60,199 nucleotides of DNA from Acidimicrobiales bacterium (GTDB taxonomy: Bacteria > Actinomycetota > Acidimicrobiia > Acidimicrobiales > GCA-2861595), in assembly GCA_035540975.1 (NCBI GenBank), contig DATLFN010000016.1, positions 1 to 60,199 of the forward strand. Reading direction: 5' to 3'. A program made the position numbers and the translations under genes. How positions within the stretch are numbered: the first letter of the stretch is position 1; every line of letters starts with the position of its first letter. The notes under the pieces are model-generated. The model ran no database searches and was not told the origin of the DNA. It worked only from the letters and a program-made list of their open reading frames with translations. This document shows positions 39,130 through 46,293 of the stretch, one piece after another.

Positions 39130-40629
39130 GTGGGCCGTTTCTATGCGACGACGCCGATCTACTACGTCAACGACGCGCCCCACATCGGCCACGCGTACTC
39201 CACGGTCACCGCCGATGCCCTCTGCCGCTGGCACCGGCTGGTGGGCGACGAGGTGTTCTTCCTCACCGGGACCGACGAGCACGGGCTGAACGTCGCCCGC
39301 AAGGCGGCCGAGAACGGGCTGTCGCCCCAGGAGCAGGCGGACCGGACGAGCGAGCGCTTCCGTGATGCGTGGAAGCTGCTCGACATCTCCTACGACGACT
39401 TCATCCGCACGACGGAGGAGCGCCACCACCGCGCCGTCCGGGCCTTCCTCCAGCGCATCTACGACAACGGCGACATCGAGCTCGGCACCTACCAGGGCCC
39501 GTACTGCGTGTCGTGCGAGGCCTATTACAACGAGGGCGAGCTGGTCGACGGCGGCTGCCCGGTGCACCTCCGCCCGGTGGAGATGTTCGAGGAGGAGAAC
39601 TGGTTCTTCAAGCTGAGCCGGTACCAGCAGGCGCTCCTCGACTGGTACGAGGCGCACCCCGACGCGGTCACGCCGGAGTCGAAGCGGAACGAGGCGCTGG
39701 GCCTCATCCGCCAGGGGCTCCAGGACGTGTCCATCACCCGCACGTCGCTCGACTGGGGCGTGCAGGTGCCGTGGGCGCCGGGCCACGTCTTCTACGTCTG
39801 GTACGACGCGCTCATCAACTACGCCACGGCCATCGGCTACGGCGAGGACGACGAGCGGTTCCGGGCGTGGTGGCCCGCCGTGCACCACCTGATCGGCAAG
39901 GACATCGTGCGGTTCCACTGCGTGTACTGGCCGGCCATGCTGCTGGCCGCCGGGCTCGATCCTCCCGCCCACATCCACGTCCACGGGTACCTGCTGGTGG
40001 GCGGCGAGAAGATGTCGAAGACTCGGCTCAACGCCATCGCCCCCGCCGACCTGGTGGAGGAGTTCGGTGTCGACGCCTTCCGCTACCACTTCCTGCGCGA
40101 CACCCCGTTCGGCCCGGACGGCGAGTTCTCGTACGAGGGCATGGTCTCCCGCTACAACGCCGACCTGGCCAACAACCTCGGGAACCTGCTGTCGCGCGTC
40201 TCGACGGTGGTCAACGGCAAGTGCGGCGGTGTCGGGCCGGCCCCCGCCGCCGGCAGCACCCTGGCGCCGGTGGCCGCCGCCGCCTTCGCCGACGCGGCGC
40301 GGGCGTGGGAGCGGGTGGCGCCCAGCGAGGCGCTGGACGCCACGTGGCGGCTCATCCGCGAGACCAACGCCCACCTCGAGGCCAACGAGCCGTGGAAGGC
40401 GCAGCCCGGGCCCGAGGTCGACGCCGTGCTGGGCGACGCCCTCGAGGCGCTGCGCATCGTCGCCGTGCTCGCCACCCCGGCCATGCCGGCTGCGTGCGCC
40501 GAGGTGTGGCGGCGCATCGGCCTGCCGGGCGTGCCGGGCGACGAGCACCTGCCCCGGGCGGCGGCGTGGGGGGGCTACCCGGGTGGGCTCCCGGTGGAGA
40601 AGGGCCCGCCCCTGTTCCCCCGCAAGTGA
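39130..40629 (+). CDS. metG: Methionyl-tRNA synthetase, 499 aa
   Basis: Class I synthetase charging tRNA-Met. The HIGH motif is in YYVNDAPHIGHAYST, the KMSKS loop reads GGEKMSKTRLN (last Ser is Thr), and the connective-peptide region has CVSCEAYYNEGELV with one CxxC only. The anticodon domain (DLANNLGNLLSRVSTVVNGK) is present, while the C-terminal tRNA-binding appendix of longer MetRS forms is absent, as is normal for the ~500-aa type. GTG start, leaderless. Confidence 0.96.
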   Translation: MGRFYATTPIYYVNDAPHIGHAYSTVTADALCRWHRLVGDEVFFLTGTDEHGLNVARKAAENGLSPQEQADRTSERFRDAWKLLDISYDDFIRTTEERHHRAVRAFLQRIYDNGDIELGTYQGPYCVSCEAYYNEGELVDGGCPVHLRPVEMFEEENWFFKLSRYQQALLDWYEAHPDAVTPESKRNEALGLIRQGLQDVSITRTSLDWGVQVPWAPGHVFYVWYDALINYATAIGYGEDDERFRAWWPAVHHLIGKDIVRFHCVYWPAMLLAAGLDPPAHIHVHGYLLVGGEKMSKTRLNAIAPADLVEEFGVDAFRYHFLRDTPFGPDGEFSYEGMVSRYNADLANNLGNLLSRVSTVVNGKCGGVGPAPAAGSTLAPVAAAAFADAARAWERVAPSEALDATWRLIRETNAHLEANEPWKAQPGPEVDAVLGDALEALRIVAVLATPAMPAACAEVWRRIGLPGVPGDEHLPRAAAWGGYPGGLPVEKGPPLFPRK

Positions 40630-40632
40630 CGC

Positions 40633-40755
40633 TCTCGGCGAGGAGACCGGGGTCGGGGCCCCGGGCCGGGCTGATGGCGTCGACGGCGCCGGACGGGGCT
40701 GGGGCCCCCGTCTCGGCGAGGAGGCCGGGGTCGGGGCCCCGGCCGGGCTGATGGC
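40633..40755 (+). repeat. Direct repeat pair spanning the tatD start
   Basis: Two near-identical units, 40633-40678 (46 bases) and 40711-40755 (45 bases), differ by one substitution and one indel and are 32 bases apart. Each contains GGTCGGGGCCCC and ends CTGATGGC. The second unit supplies the ATG of tatD; the first supplies an out-of-frame ATG. Recent tandem duplication of the metG-tatD junction is the simplest explanation. Confidence 0.8.
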
Positions 40756-41503
40756 ATGGACCGACAGCCACTGCCACGTCCCGTTCGAGGGCCTCGGGGC
40801 GGACCCGGCCCAGGTGGTCGCGGACGCCCGGCGGGCGGGCGTCACGCGGCTGGTCGACGTGGGCACCGACGCCGCGCAGTCGGCGGCCGCCATCGCGGTG
40901 GCGCAGGCCCACGACGGCGTGTGGGCGACGGTCGGCCTCCACCCCCACGACGCCAAGCTGGGCGTTGACACCATCGTCCCCCTGCTCGGCGAGGCCAAGG
41001 TGGTGGCCGTCGGCGAGTGCGGCCTCGACTACCACTACGACCACTCGCCCCGCCCCGCGCAACGGGAGGCGTTCGCCGCCCAGATCGCCCTGGCGCACGA
41101 GCGGGGCCTGGCCCTGGTGATCCACACCCGCCAGGCGTGGGACGACACCTTCGACCTGCTGGCCGCCGAGGGGGCCCCCGCCCGCACCGTCTTCCACTGC
41201 TTCACCGGCGGCCCCACCGAGGCGCGCCGGGCGCTCGACGTCGGCGCCTTCCTGTCGTTCAGCGGCATCGTCACGTTCAAGGCGGCCGACGACCTGCGCG
41301 CCGCGGCGGCCCTCTGCCCGCTGGACCGGCTCCTGGTGGAGACCGACTCGCCGTTCCTCGCCCCGGTTCCCCACCGCGGGAAGCCCAACCGGCCCGAGCT
41401 GTTGCCCGTGGTGGGCGCCGCCGTGGCGTCGGCCAGGGCGGTCGCCGTCGAGGAGGTCGAGGCGGTCACCTGGGACAACGCCGGACGGGTCTTCGGCCTT
41501 TAG
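40751..41503 (+). CDS. tatD: TatD family metal-dependent DNase/hydrolase, 250 aa
   Basis: Amidohydrolase-superfamily TIM barrel. Metal ligands are visible in TDSHCHV (HxH), VGECGLDYHYD (Glu), LVIHTRQAWDD (His), VFHCFTGG (His) and LLVETDSPFLAP (Asp). The family hydrolyses DNA 3' ends and possibly other phosphoesters in repair. Start at ATG 40751 lies within the second unit of a direct repeat. Position directly after metG is the conserved actinobacterial order. Confidence 0.93.
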   Translation: MAWTDSHCHVPFEGLGADPAQVVADARRAGVTRLVDVGTDAAQSAAAIAVAQAHDGVWATVGLHPHDAKLGVDTIVPLLGEAKVVAVGECGLDYHYDHSPRPAQREAFAAQIALAHERGLALVIHTRQAWDDTFDLLAAEGAPARTVFHCFTGGPTEARRALDVGAFLSFSGIVTFKAADDLRAAAALCPLDRLLVETDSPFLAPVPHRGKPNRPELLPVVGAAVASARAVAVEEVEAVTWDNAGRVFGL

Positions 41504-41629
41504 CGGTCCGCAACCCCCGCTTGCGCCCGGTAGCCCCTTGTCGGCCCGCCGAAGTTGCGGTAGCTGTCGGCTCCACCTAGGGTCCCCCCAGCGCCACAAG
41601 GGGAGGACCTGAGGCTGGAACATGCTCAG

Positions 41630-42301
41630 GTGAGGCGGGTTGTGGTTGCCCTGCTGCTGTGTTCCGGGCTTCTGCTGATTCCCGCGCTCATCGCACGAAC
41701 CAATCGAGAGTCGCCCGCTCCAGGGGCCGGGGCCACCCGGCTGAGCGCCGCTGACCTCGAGCGCCCGGGCTCGTCGCGGGCGGCGCGCGACGCCGGTGCC
41801 AGGCCGCCGATCTCGTTGCCGGTGACCGCGCCGTCGACCATCGCCGTCCCCGTCCCGCTGGCGGTGAAGGCGCCGACGACCACGGAGGCACGAGCGGCGA
41901 CGACCACCACGGTCAAGCCGACGACGACGACGCACACGCACGCCCCGGCGACCACGACGACGGTCAAGCCCACGACCACCACCCACACCCACGCCCCGGC
42001 CACCACGACCACGGCCAAGCCCGCGACCACGACCACGACGGCCGCCCAGTTCGTGGCCGGCCAGGAGGTGGGCAAGGCGTCGTGGTACGTGGCGGCCGCC
42101 CCGGGCACGTGCGCACACCGCACGATCCCCAAGGGGACCCGGGTGCGGGTGACGCACCTGGCGAGCGGCAGGTCGGTCATCTGCACCGTGGCGGACCGCG
42201 GCCCGTACATCGACGGGCGGGTCGTCGACCTGTCGGAGGTGGACTTCGCCCAGCTCACCGGCTCGCACGAAGGCGTGGTGGACGTCAAGATCGAGTGGTG
42301 A
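41630..42301 (+). CDS. Secreted RlpA-like double-psi beta-barrel protein with Thr-rich linker, 223 aa
   Basis: An N-terminal signal/anchor (VVVALLLCSGLLLIPALIA, residues ~4-22) leads into a ~110-residue Pro/Thr/Ala linker with two copies of TTTVKPTTTTHTHAPATTTT. The C-terminal ~85 residues are a DPBB domain: GKASWYVAAAPGTCAHRTIPKGTRVRVTH, then VADRGPYIDGRVVDLSEVDF, with the conserved DRGP Asp and AHRT His. It sits where actinobacteria usually carry rpfB, but no Rpf, G5 or DUF348 domain is seen. Start is GTG 41630. The 126-base upstream gap has TAGGGT near 41578 and no evident riboswitch. Confidence 0.8.
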   Translation: MRRVVVALLLCSGLLLIPALIARTNRESPAPGAGATRLSAADLERPGSSRAARDAGARPPISLPVTAPSTIAVPVPLAVKAPTTTEARAATTTTVKPTTTTHTHAPATTTTVKPTTTTHTHAPATTTTAKPATTTTTAAQFVAGQEVGKASWYVAAAPGTCAHRTIPKGTRVRVTHLASGRSVICTVADRGPYIDGRVVDLSEVDFAQLTGSHEGVVDVKIEW

Positions 42302-42341
42302 GGCCCCGTCCCCCCCGGCGCCCGGCGGGCCCCCGCGCCGG

Positions 42342-43175
42342 GTGACGCTCACGCGGCGGGAGGTCGCCGATCTCCTCCGCCGCAGCGGGATCCGCCCCAG
42401 CCGGGCGCTGGGCCAGAACTTCGTGGTCGACCCCAACACGGTGCGCCGCATCGCCCGCCTGGCGGCCGTCGGGCCCGGCGACCGGGTGGTCGAGATCGGC
42501 GCCGGCCTGGGGTCGCTCACCCTGGCGCTGGCCGAGACGGGCGCATCGGTCGTCGCCGTCGAGCTGGACCGTTACGTGGTGCCGGTGCTGCGCGAGGTCG
42601 TGGAGCGGGCGGGCGTCCGGGTGGTCGAGGCGGACGCCCTGCGCCTCGACTGGGCGGAGCTGCTCGGAGACGGCGGAGCATGGGTGCTCGTCGCCAACCT
42701 GCCCTACAACGTGGCGACGCCACTGGTCCTCACCCTCCTCGAGCGGGCGCCCATGATCGGTCGGATGCTGGTGATGGTGCAGCGGGAGGCGGGCGAGCGC
42801 CTGGCCGCCGGGCCGGGCGAGGAGGCGTACGGGGCGGTGTCGGTGAAGGTGGCGTACCGGGCCGAGGCCCGGCTGGTGGGCCGGGTGCCGCCGACGGTGT
42901 TCGTACCGCAACCGAAGGTCGAGTCGGTCCTGGTGTCGGTCACGCGGCGGCCCGAGCCGGCGGTGGCGGTGGACGAGGCGCGGCTGTTCGCGCTCGTCGA
43001 GGCGGGCTTCGCCCACCGGCGCAAGATGCTGCGCCGGGCGCTGGCCGGGGTGGTCGACGACCGGGTGTTCGCGGCCGCCGCCATCCGGCCCGAGGCGCGG
43101 GCCGAGGAGCTCGGCGTCGAGGCATGGGGGAGGCTGACCGAGTGCGCGACCGCCGCCGGGCCCTCGCCAAGCTGA
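42342..43175 (+). CDS. rsmA: 16S rRNA (A1518/A1519) dimethyltransferase RsmA/KsgA, 277 aa
   Basis: Dimethylates two adjacent adenines near the 3' end of 16S rRNA. Motifs: RPSRALGQNFVVDPNTVRRI, VVEIGAGLGSLTLAL (motif I), VAVELDRYVVPVLRE, LVANLPYNVATPLVL (motif IV NLPY), MVQREAGERL and VFVPQPKVESVLV. The GTG start at 42342 directly abuts a GC hairpin (CCCGGCG 42321-42327 with CGCCGGG 42336-42342), which may modulate initiation. The 3' end overlaps ispE by 34 bases. Confidence 0.95.
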   Translation: MTLTRREVADLLRRSGIRPSRALGQNFVVDPNTVRRIARLAAVGPGDRVVEIGAGLGSLTLALAETGASVVAVELDRYVVPVLREVVERAGVRVVEADALRLDWAELLGDGGAWVLVANLPYNVATPLVLTLLERAPMIGRMLVMVQREAGERLAAGPGEEAYGAVSVKVAYRAEARLVGRVPPTVFVPQPKVESVLVSVTRRPEPAVAVDEARLFALVEAGFAHRRKMLRRALAGVVDDRVFAAAAIRPEARAEELGVEAWGRLTECATAAGPSPS

Positions 43176-43837
43176 CCCTGACGCTGCGCGTCACCGGCCG
43201 CCGGGGTGACGGCTACCACCTGCTCGACTCGGTCATGACCACGATCGACCTGGCCGACGTCCTCGAGTTCTCGGACGGCGACGGGGTGGAGGTGGTCGGC
43301 GCCGACCTGCCGGCGGACGACCTGGTCACCCGCGCCCTGCGGGCGGTGGGGCGGCGGGCGGCGGTGCGGCTCGAGAAGCGGATCCCGGTGGGCGGCGGCC
43401 TCGGGGGCGGCTCGGCCGACGCGGCCGCCGTCCTGCGCTGGGCGGGCTGCTCCGACCCGGCGGTGGCCGTCGCCCTGGGAGCCGACGTCCCGTTCTGCCT
43501 GGTGGGCGGGCGGGCGCGGGTGACGGGAGTGGGCGAGGTCGTCGAGCCCCTCCCGTTCGTGGAGGCGGCGTACACCCTCCTCACACCGCCGCTGCACGTG
43601 TCGACGCCCGCCGTCTACGCGGCGTGGGACGACCTCGGGGGGCCGACCGCCGACGGCCCCAACGACCTGGAGCCGGCCGCCCTGCGGGTCGAGCCCCGCC
43701 TGGCGGCGTGGCGCGACGCGCTGGGGGACGCCACGGAGTGCGTGCCGGTCCTCGCCGGGAGCGGCGGCACCTGGTTCGTCGAAGGGGCCTTCCCCGACGT
43801 GCGCGGTGCGGTCGTGACGCGGACCGAGCGTCCCTAG
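43142..43837 (+). CDS. ispE: 4-diphosphocytidyl-2-C-methyl-D-erythritol kinase, short form, 231 aa
   Basis: GHMP kinase of the non-mevalonate isoprenoid pathway. The N-terminus ALAKLTLTLRVTGRRGDGYHLLDSVM carries the AK.(N/T)L.L.V and GYH substrate motifs, PVGGGLGGGSADAAAVLRW is the ATP-binding GLGGGSSDAA motif, and VLAGSGGTWFV near the C-terminus is motif III. At 231 residues it is ~50 shorter than typical IspE (~280-310), with losses mainly between motifs 2 and 3. The GTG at 43142 overlaps rsmA by 34 bases; the order rsmA-ispE is conserved. Confidence 0.88.
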   Translation: MRDRRRALAKLTLTLRVTGRRGDGYHLLDSVMTTIDLADVLEFSDGDGVEVVGADLPADDLVTRALRAVGRRAAVRLEKRIPVGGGLGGGSADAAAVLRWAGCSDPAVAVALGADVPFCLVGGRARVTGVGEVVEPLPFVEAAYTLLTPPLHVSTPAVYAAWDDLGGPTADGPNDLEPAALRVEPRLAAWRDALGDATECVPVLAGSGGTWFVEGAFPDVRGAVVTRTERP

Positions 43838-43877
43838 TCGGGACGGTCGGCAGGGGCGGTGTCCGGGGGAGCCGTCG

Positions 43878-43976
43878 CTACTTGCCGGCCCGCCGTTGCC
43901 AGCGGGTGGCCTTCAGCATCTTCTTGTGCTTCTTCTTCCGCATCCGCTTGCGGCGCTTCTTTATCAGTGAGCCCAT
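43878..43976 (-). CDS. Ribosomal protein bS22 (AURKAIP1/COX24-domain micro-protein), 32 aa
   Basis: The minus strand encodes MGSLIKKRRKRMRKKKHKKM then LKATRWQRRAGK. This is the tiny, extremely basic 30S protein found in mycobacterial ribosomes as bS22. The KKRRKRM.KKKH core is diagnostic. It lies between ispE and tRNA-Gln on the opposite strand and is too short for routine gene calling. Confidence 0.88.
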   Translation of the reverse strand: MGSLIKKRRKRMRKKKHKKMLKATRWQRRAGK

Positions 43977-43990
43977 GCCGGGGAGGACAG

Positions 43991-43996
43991 TAGCCT
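43991..43996 (+). promoter_or_regulatory. -10 element of the tRNA-Gln gene
   Basis: TAGCCT ends 11 bases before the mature tRNA 5' end, which leaves a very short precursor leader. It is the same hexamer used by several protein genes here. Confidence 0.5.
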
Positions 43997-44007
43997 CGAT
44001 GGAGGGA

Positions 44008-44080
44008 TGGCGGGTAGTTCAACTGGCAGAACGCCGGACTTTGGATCCGGAGGTCGCAGGTTCGATCCCTGCCCCGCCAA
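44008..44080 (+). tRNA. tRNA-Gln (anticodon TTG)
   Basis: A full cloverleaf can be drawn: acceptor TGGCGGG with CCCGCCA, D-arm starting TAGTTCAACTGG, anticodon stem CCGGA/TCCGG with loop CTTTGGA (anticodon TTG), T-arm GCAGG-TTCGATC-CCTGC, and discriminator A. The weak U1-A72 first pair is typical of tRNA-Gln. CCA is not encoded. The tRNA-Gln/glmU order is common in actinobacteria. Confidence 0.95.
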
Positions 44081-44105
44081 CGGGCCGTCGCGGTAGAAAG
44101 GAACC

Positions 44106-45212
44106 ATGAACCGTCCGCTCTCCGCCGTCGTGCTGGCCGCCGGGGAGGGCACCCGCATGAAGTCGTCGAGGCCCAAGCCGGTGCACCTCCTCTGCGGGAG
44201 GCCCATGGTCCTGCACGTGATCGACTCCCTCGGCGCCGTCCCCGTCGACCGGGCCGTGGTGGTCGTCGGGCACGGCGCCGAGCGGGTCACCAAGGCGCTG
44301 CTCGAGGAGGCGCCGGCCCGCCTCCGCATCGACTTCGTGGAGCAGCGGGTGCAGCGGGGGACGGGCGACGCCGCGTCGGTGGCGCTCACCGCCTTCCCCG
44401 ACGACGATGCGGACGACGGCGAGATCGTCGTCCTGCCCGGCGACACGCCGCTGCTGCGGCCGTCGACGGTGGCCGACCTGCTCGCCCGCCACCGCGAGAA
44501 GAACGCGGCGGCCACCCTGCTCACCACCCGCATGGCCGACCCCACCGGTTACGGGCGCGTCGTGAGGGACAAGAACGACCGGGTCGCCCGCATCGTCGAG
44601 GAGGCCGACGCCACCCCCGAGGAACGGGCAATCGACGAGGTCAACACGTCGATCTACTGCTTCCGCCGCAGCGTGCTGGCGCCCGCCCTCCGGCGGCTGA
44701 GCCCCGAGAACGCCCAGGGCGAGTACTACCTGACCGACGTGATCGAGGTGCTGCACGACGCCGGCTACCCGGTGTTCTCCCTGCTCGCCGGCGACCCGCT
44801 GGAGGCGGCCGGCGTCAACGACCGGGCCCAGCTGGCCGTGGCGGAGGCCGAGCTGCGCAACCGGACCAACCGCATGTGGCTGGAGCGGGGCGTCACCATG
44901 CTCGACCCGGCTCGCACGTACATCGACGCCACCGTCGAGCTGGGCACCGACGTCACCCTCTTCCCGGGCACCGTGCTCCAGGGCCGGACGGTCGTGGCCG
45001 CCGGGGCCCAGCTGGGCCCGGACTGCCGGCTGGTGGACTGCGCCGTGGCCGAGGGCGCGGTGGTGGAGCACACCGTCGGCCGCCAGGCCGAGATCGGGGC
45101 GGACGCCCGGGTCGGCCCGTTCGCGTCGCTGGCGCCCGGGTCCCGGGTCGAGCCGGGGACGGTCACCGGGCCGTTCTTCTCGGCCGTCCCGCACGTGCAG
45201 GAGCGCCCGTGA
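44106..45212 (+). CDS. glmU: GlmU-type UDP-GlcNAc pyrophosphorylase with truncated left-handed helix, 368 aa
   Basis: The N-terminal uridylyltransferase domain is complete: AVVLAAGEGTRMKSSRPKPVHLLCGRPM, GHGAERVTKAL, VQRGTGDAASVAL, VVLPGDTPLLRP, GYGRVVRD and VNTSIYCF. After the linker (NDRAQLAVAEAELRNRTN) a short hexapeptide-repeat helix begins (MLDPARTYIDATVELGTDVTLFPGTVLQG), but the protein ends at FFSAVPHVQERP. Bifunctional GlmU is ~450-490 residues; the acetyltransferase catalytic His/Asn region and C-terminal arm are missing. The frame runs directly into prs (GTGA overlap), so this is not an assembly break. Acetylation of GlcN-1-P must occur elsewhere or not at this protein. Confidence 0.9.
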   Translation: MNRPLSAVVLAAGEGTRMKSSRPKPVHLLCGRPMVLHVIDSLGAVPVDRAVVVVGHGAERVTKALLEEAPARLRIDFVEQRVQRGTGDAASVALTAFPDDDADDGEIVVLPGDTPLLRPSTVADLLARHREKNAAATLLTTRMADPTGYGRVVRDKNDRVARIVEEADATPEERAIDEVNTSIYCFRRSVLAPALRRLSPENAQGEYYLTDVIEVLHDAGYPVFSLLAGDPLEAAGVNDRAQLAVAEAELRNRTNRMWLERGVTMLDPARTYIDATVELGTDVTLFPGTVLQGRTVVAAGAQLGPDCRLVDCAVAEGAVVEHTVGRQAEIGADARVGPFASLAPGSRVEPGTVTGPFFSAVPHVQERP

Positions 45213-46180
45213 CGACGCTCGAGGTCGTCCCCACCAAGCGGCTCGAGCTCTACTCGGGGCGGGCCCACCGGTCCCTGGCCGAGGAGATCGCCGCCCACCT
45301 CGGCGTGCGCCTGGGCGAGCCGAACCTGCGGCAGTTCCCGAACGGCGAGATCCACTGCCGGTTCAACGAGTCGGTGCGGGGCGCCGACGTGTTCATCATC
45401 CAGACCCACTCGGGCCCGGTGAACGACTCGATCATGGAGCAGTGCATCATGATCGACGCCGCCAAGCGGGCGTCGGCCAAGCGGGTCACCGCAGTCTGCC
45501 CCTACTACGGGTACTCCCGCCAGGACCGCAAGGCCGAGGGCCGCGAGCCGATCACCGCCAAGCTCGTCTCCGATCTCCTGCAGGCGGCGGGCGCCAACCG
45601 GGTGGTGAGCGTCGACCTCCACTCGGGGCAGATCCAGGGATTCTTCGACGGGCCCGTCGACCACCTCACGGCCATGCCCGTGCAGGTGGAGTACCTGCTC
45701 GGCCACGATCCCGAGGGCATGGTGATCGTGGCGCCCGACGCCGGCCGGGTGAAGGTGGCGGAGAAGTTCGCCCAGCGCCTGCGCGCCGACCTGGCCATCG
45801 TCCACAAGAAGCGGTCCTCCGGGGTGGTGGAGGCGCGCGAGGTCATCGGCGACGTGGCCGGGCGGCGGTGCGTCCTCATCGACGACATGATCGACACGGC
45901 CGGCACCATCGTGGCGGCCGCCGAGATCCTCACCAGCCGGGGCGCCGGCGAGGTGTGGGCCATGGCCACCCACGGGGTCCTCTCCGACCCCGCCGTCGAC
46001 CGCCTGAAGAACTCGCCCATCGCCCGGGTGGTGGTCACCAACACCCTCCCGGTGCCCCCCGAGAAGCAGATCGACAAGCTGGAGGTGCTCTCGGTCGCCG
46101 GGATCATCGCCGACGCCCTCGACGCCGTGTTCGAGGATGCCTCCGTGTCCGACATCTTCGGCGGCGACAACCAGTCGTGA
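45209..46180 (+). CDS. prs: Ribose-phosphate pyrophosphokinase, 323 aa
   Basis: Makes PRPP from ribose-5-phosphate and ATP. Motifs: LRQFPNGEIHCRFNESVRGADVFIIQT, CPYYGYSRQDRKAEGREPI (flexible ATP loop), VSVDLHSGQIQGFFDGPVDHL, VIVAPDAGRVKVAEKFA and the PRPP-binding CVLIDDMIDTAGTI. Normal class I length. GTG start coupled to glmU; glmU-prs is the conserved order. Confidence 0.96.
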   Translation: MTTLEVVPTKRLELYSGRAHRSLAEEIAAHLGVRLGEPNLRQFPNGEIHCRFNESVRGADVFIIQTHSGPVNDSIMEQCIMIDAAKRASAKRVTAVCPYYGYSRQDRKAEGREPITAKLVSDLLQAAGANRVVSVDLHSGQIQGFFDGPVDHLTAMPVQVEYLLGHDPEGMVIVAPDAGRVKVAEKFAQRLRADLAIVHKKRSSGVVEAREVIGDVAGRRCVLIDDMIDTAGTIVAAAEILTSRGAGEVWAMATHGVLSDPAVDRLKNSPIARVVVTNTLPVPPEKQIDKLEVLSVAGIIADALDAVFEDASVSDIFGGDNQS

Positions 46181-46185
46181 ACGAC

Positions 46186-46200
46186 GGCCCCCGAGGGGCC
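46186..46200 (+). terminator. Short GC hairpin after prs
   Basis: GGCCCC-CGA-GGGGCC starts five bases after the prs stop. There is no T-tract; rplY has its own -10 element about 80 bases downstream, supporting a transcription break here. Confidence 0.45.
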
Positions 46201-46281
46201 GAGGCGAGCGACCAGCACGGCACGGAGCCGCTCGGTGCCGCCCGGGGGTTGGGCGGATGCTGGTGCCGCACGGACGGTCGG

Positions 46282-46287
46282 TAGACT
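46282..46287 (+). promoter_or_regulatory. -10 element of rplY
   Basis: TAGACT lies six bases before the ATG at 46294. Confidence 0.55.
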
Positions 46288-46293
46288 CCCGGG

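Noticed and set aside
41504-41629. Possible c-di-AMP (ydaO-type) riboswitch before the RlpA-like gene
   Set aside because: Such riboswitches often precede rpf/rlpA-type genes, but I could not find the conserved core stems and the likely -10 element lies near 41578, leaving too short a leader.
41870-42040. CRISPR-like or tandem DNA repeat
   Set aside because: The repetition is codon-phased and encodes the Thr/Pro/His linker of the RlpA-like protein, so it is a protein repeat, not a CRISPR array.
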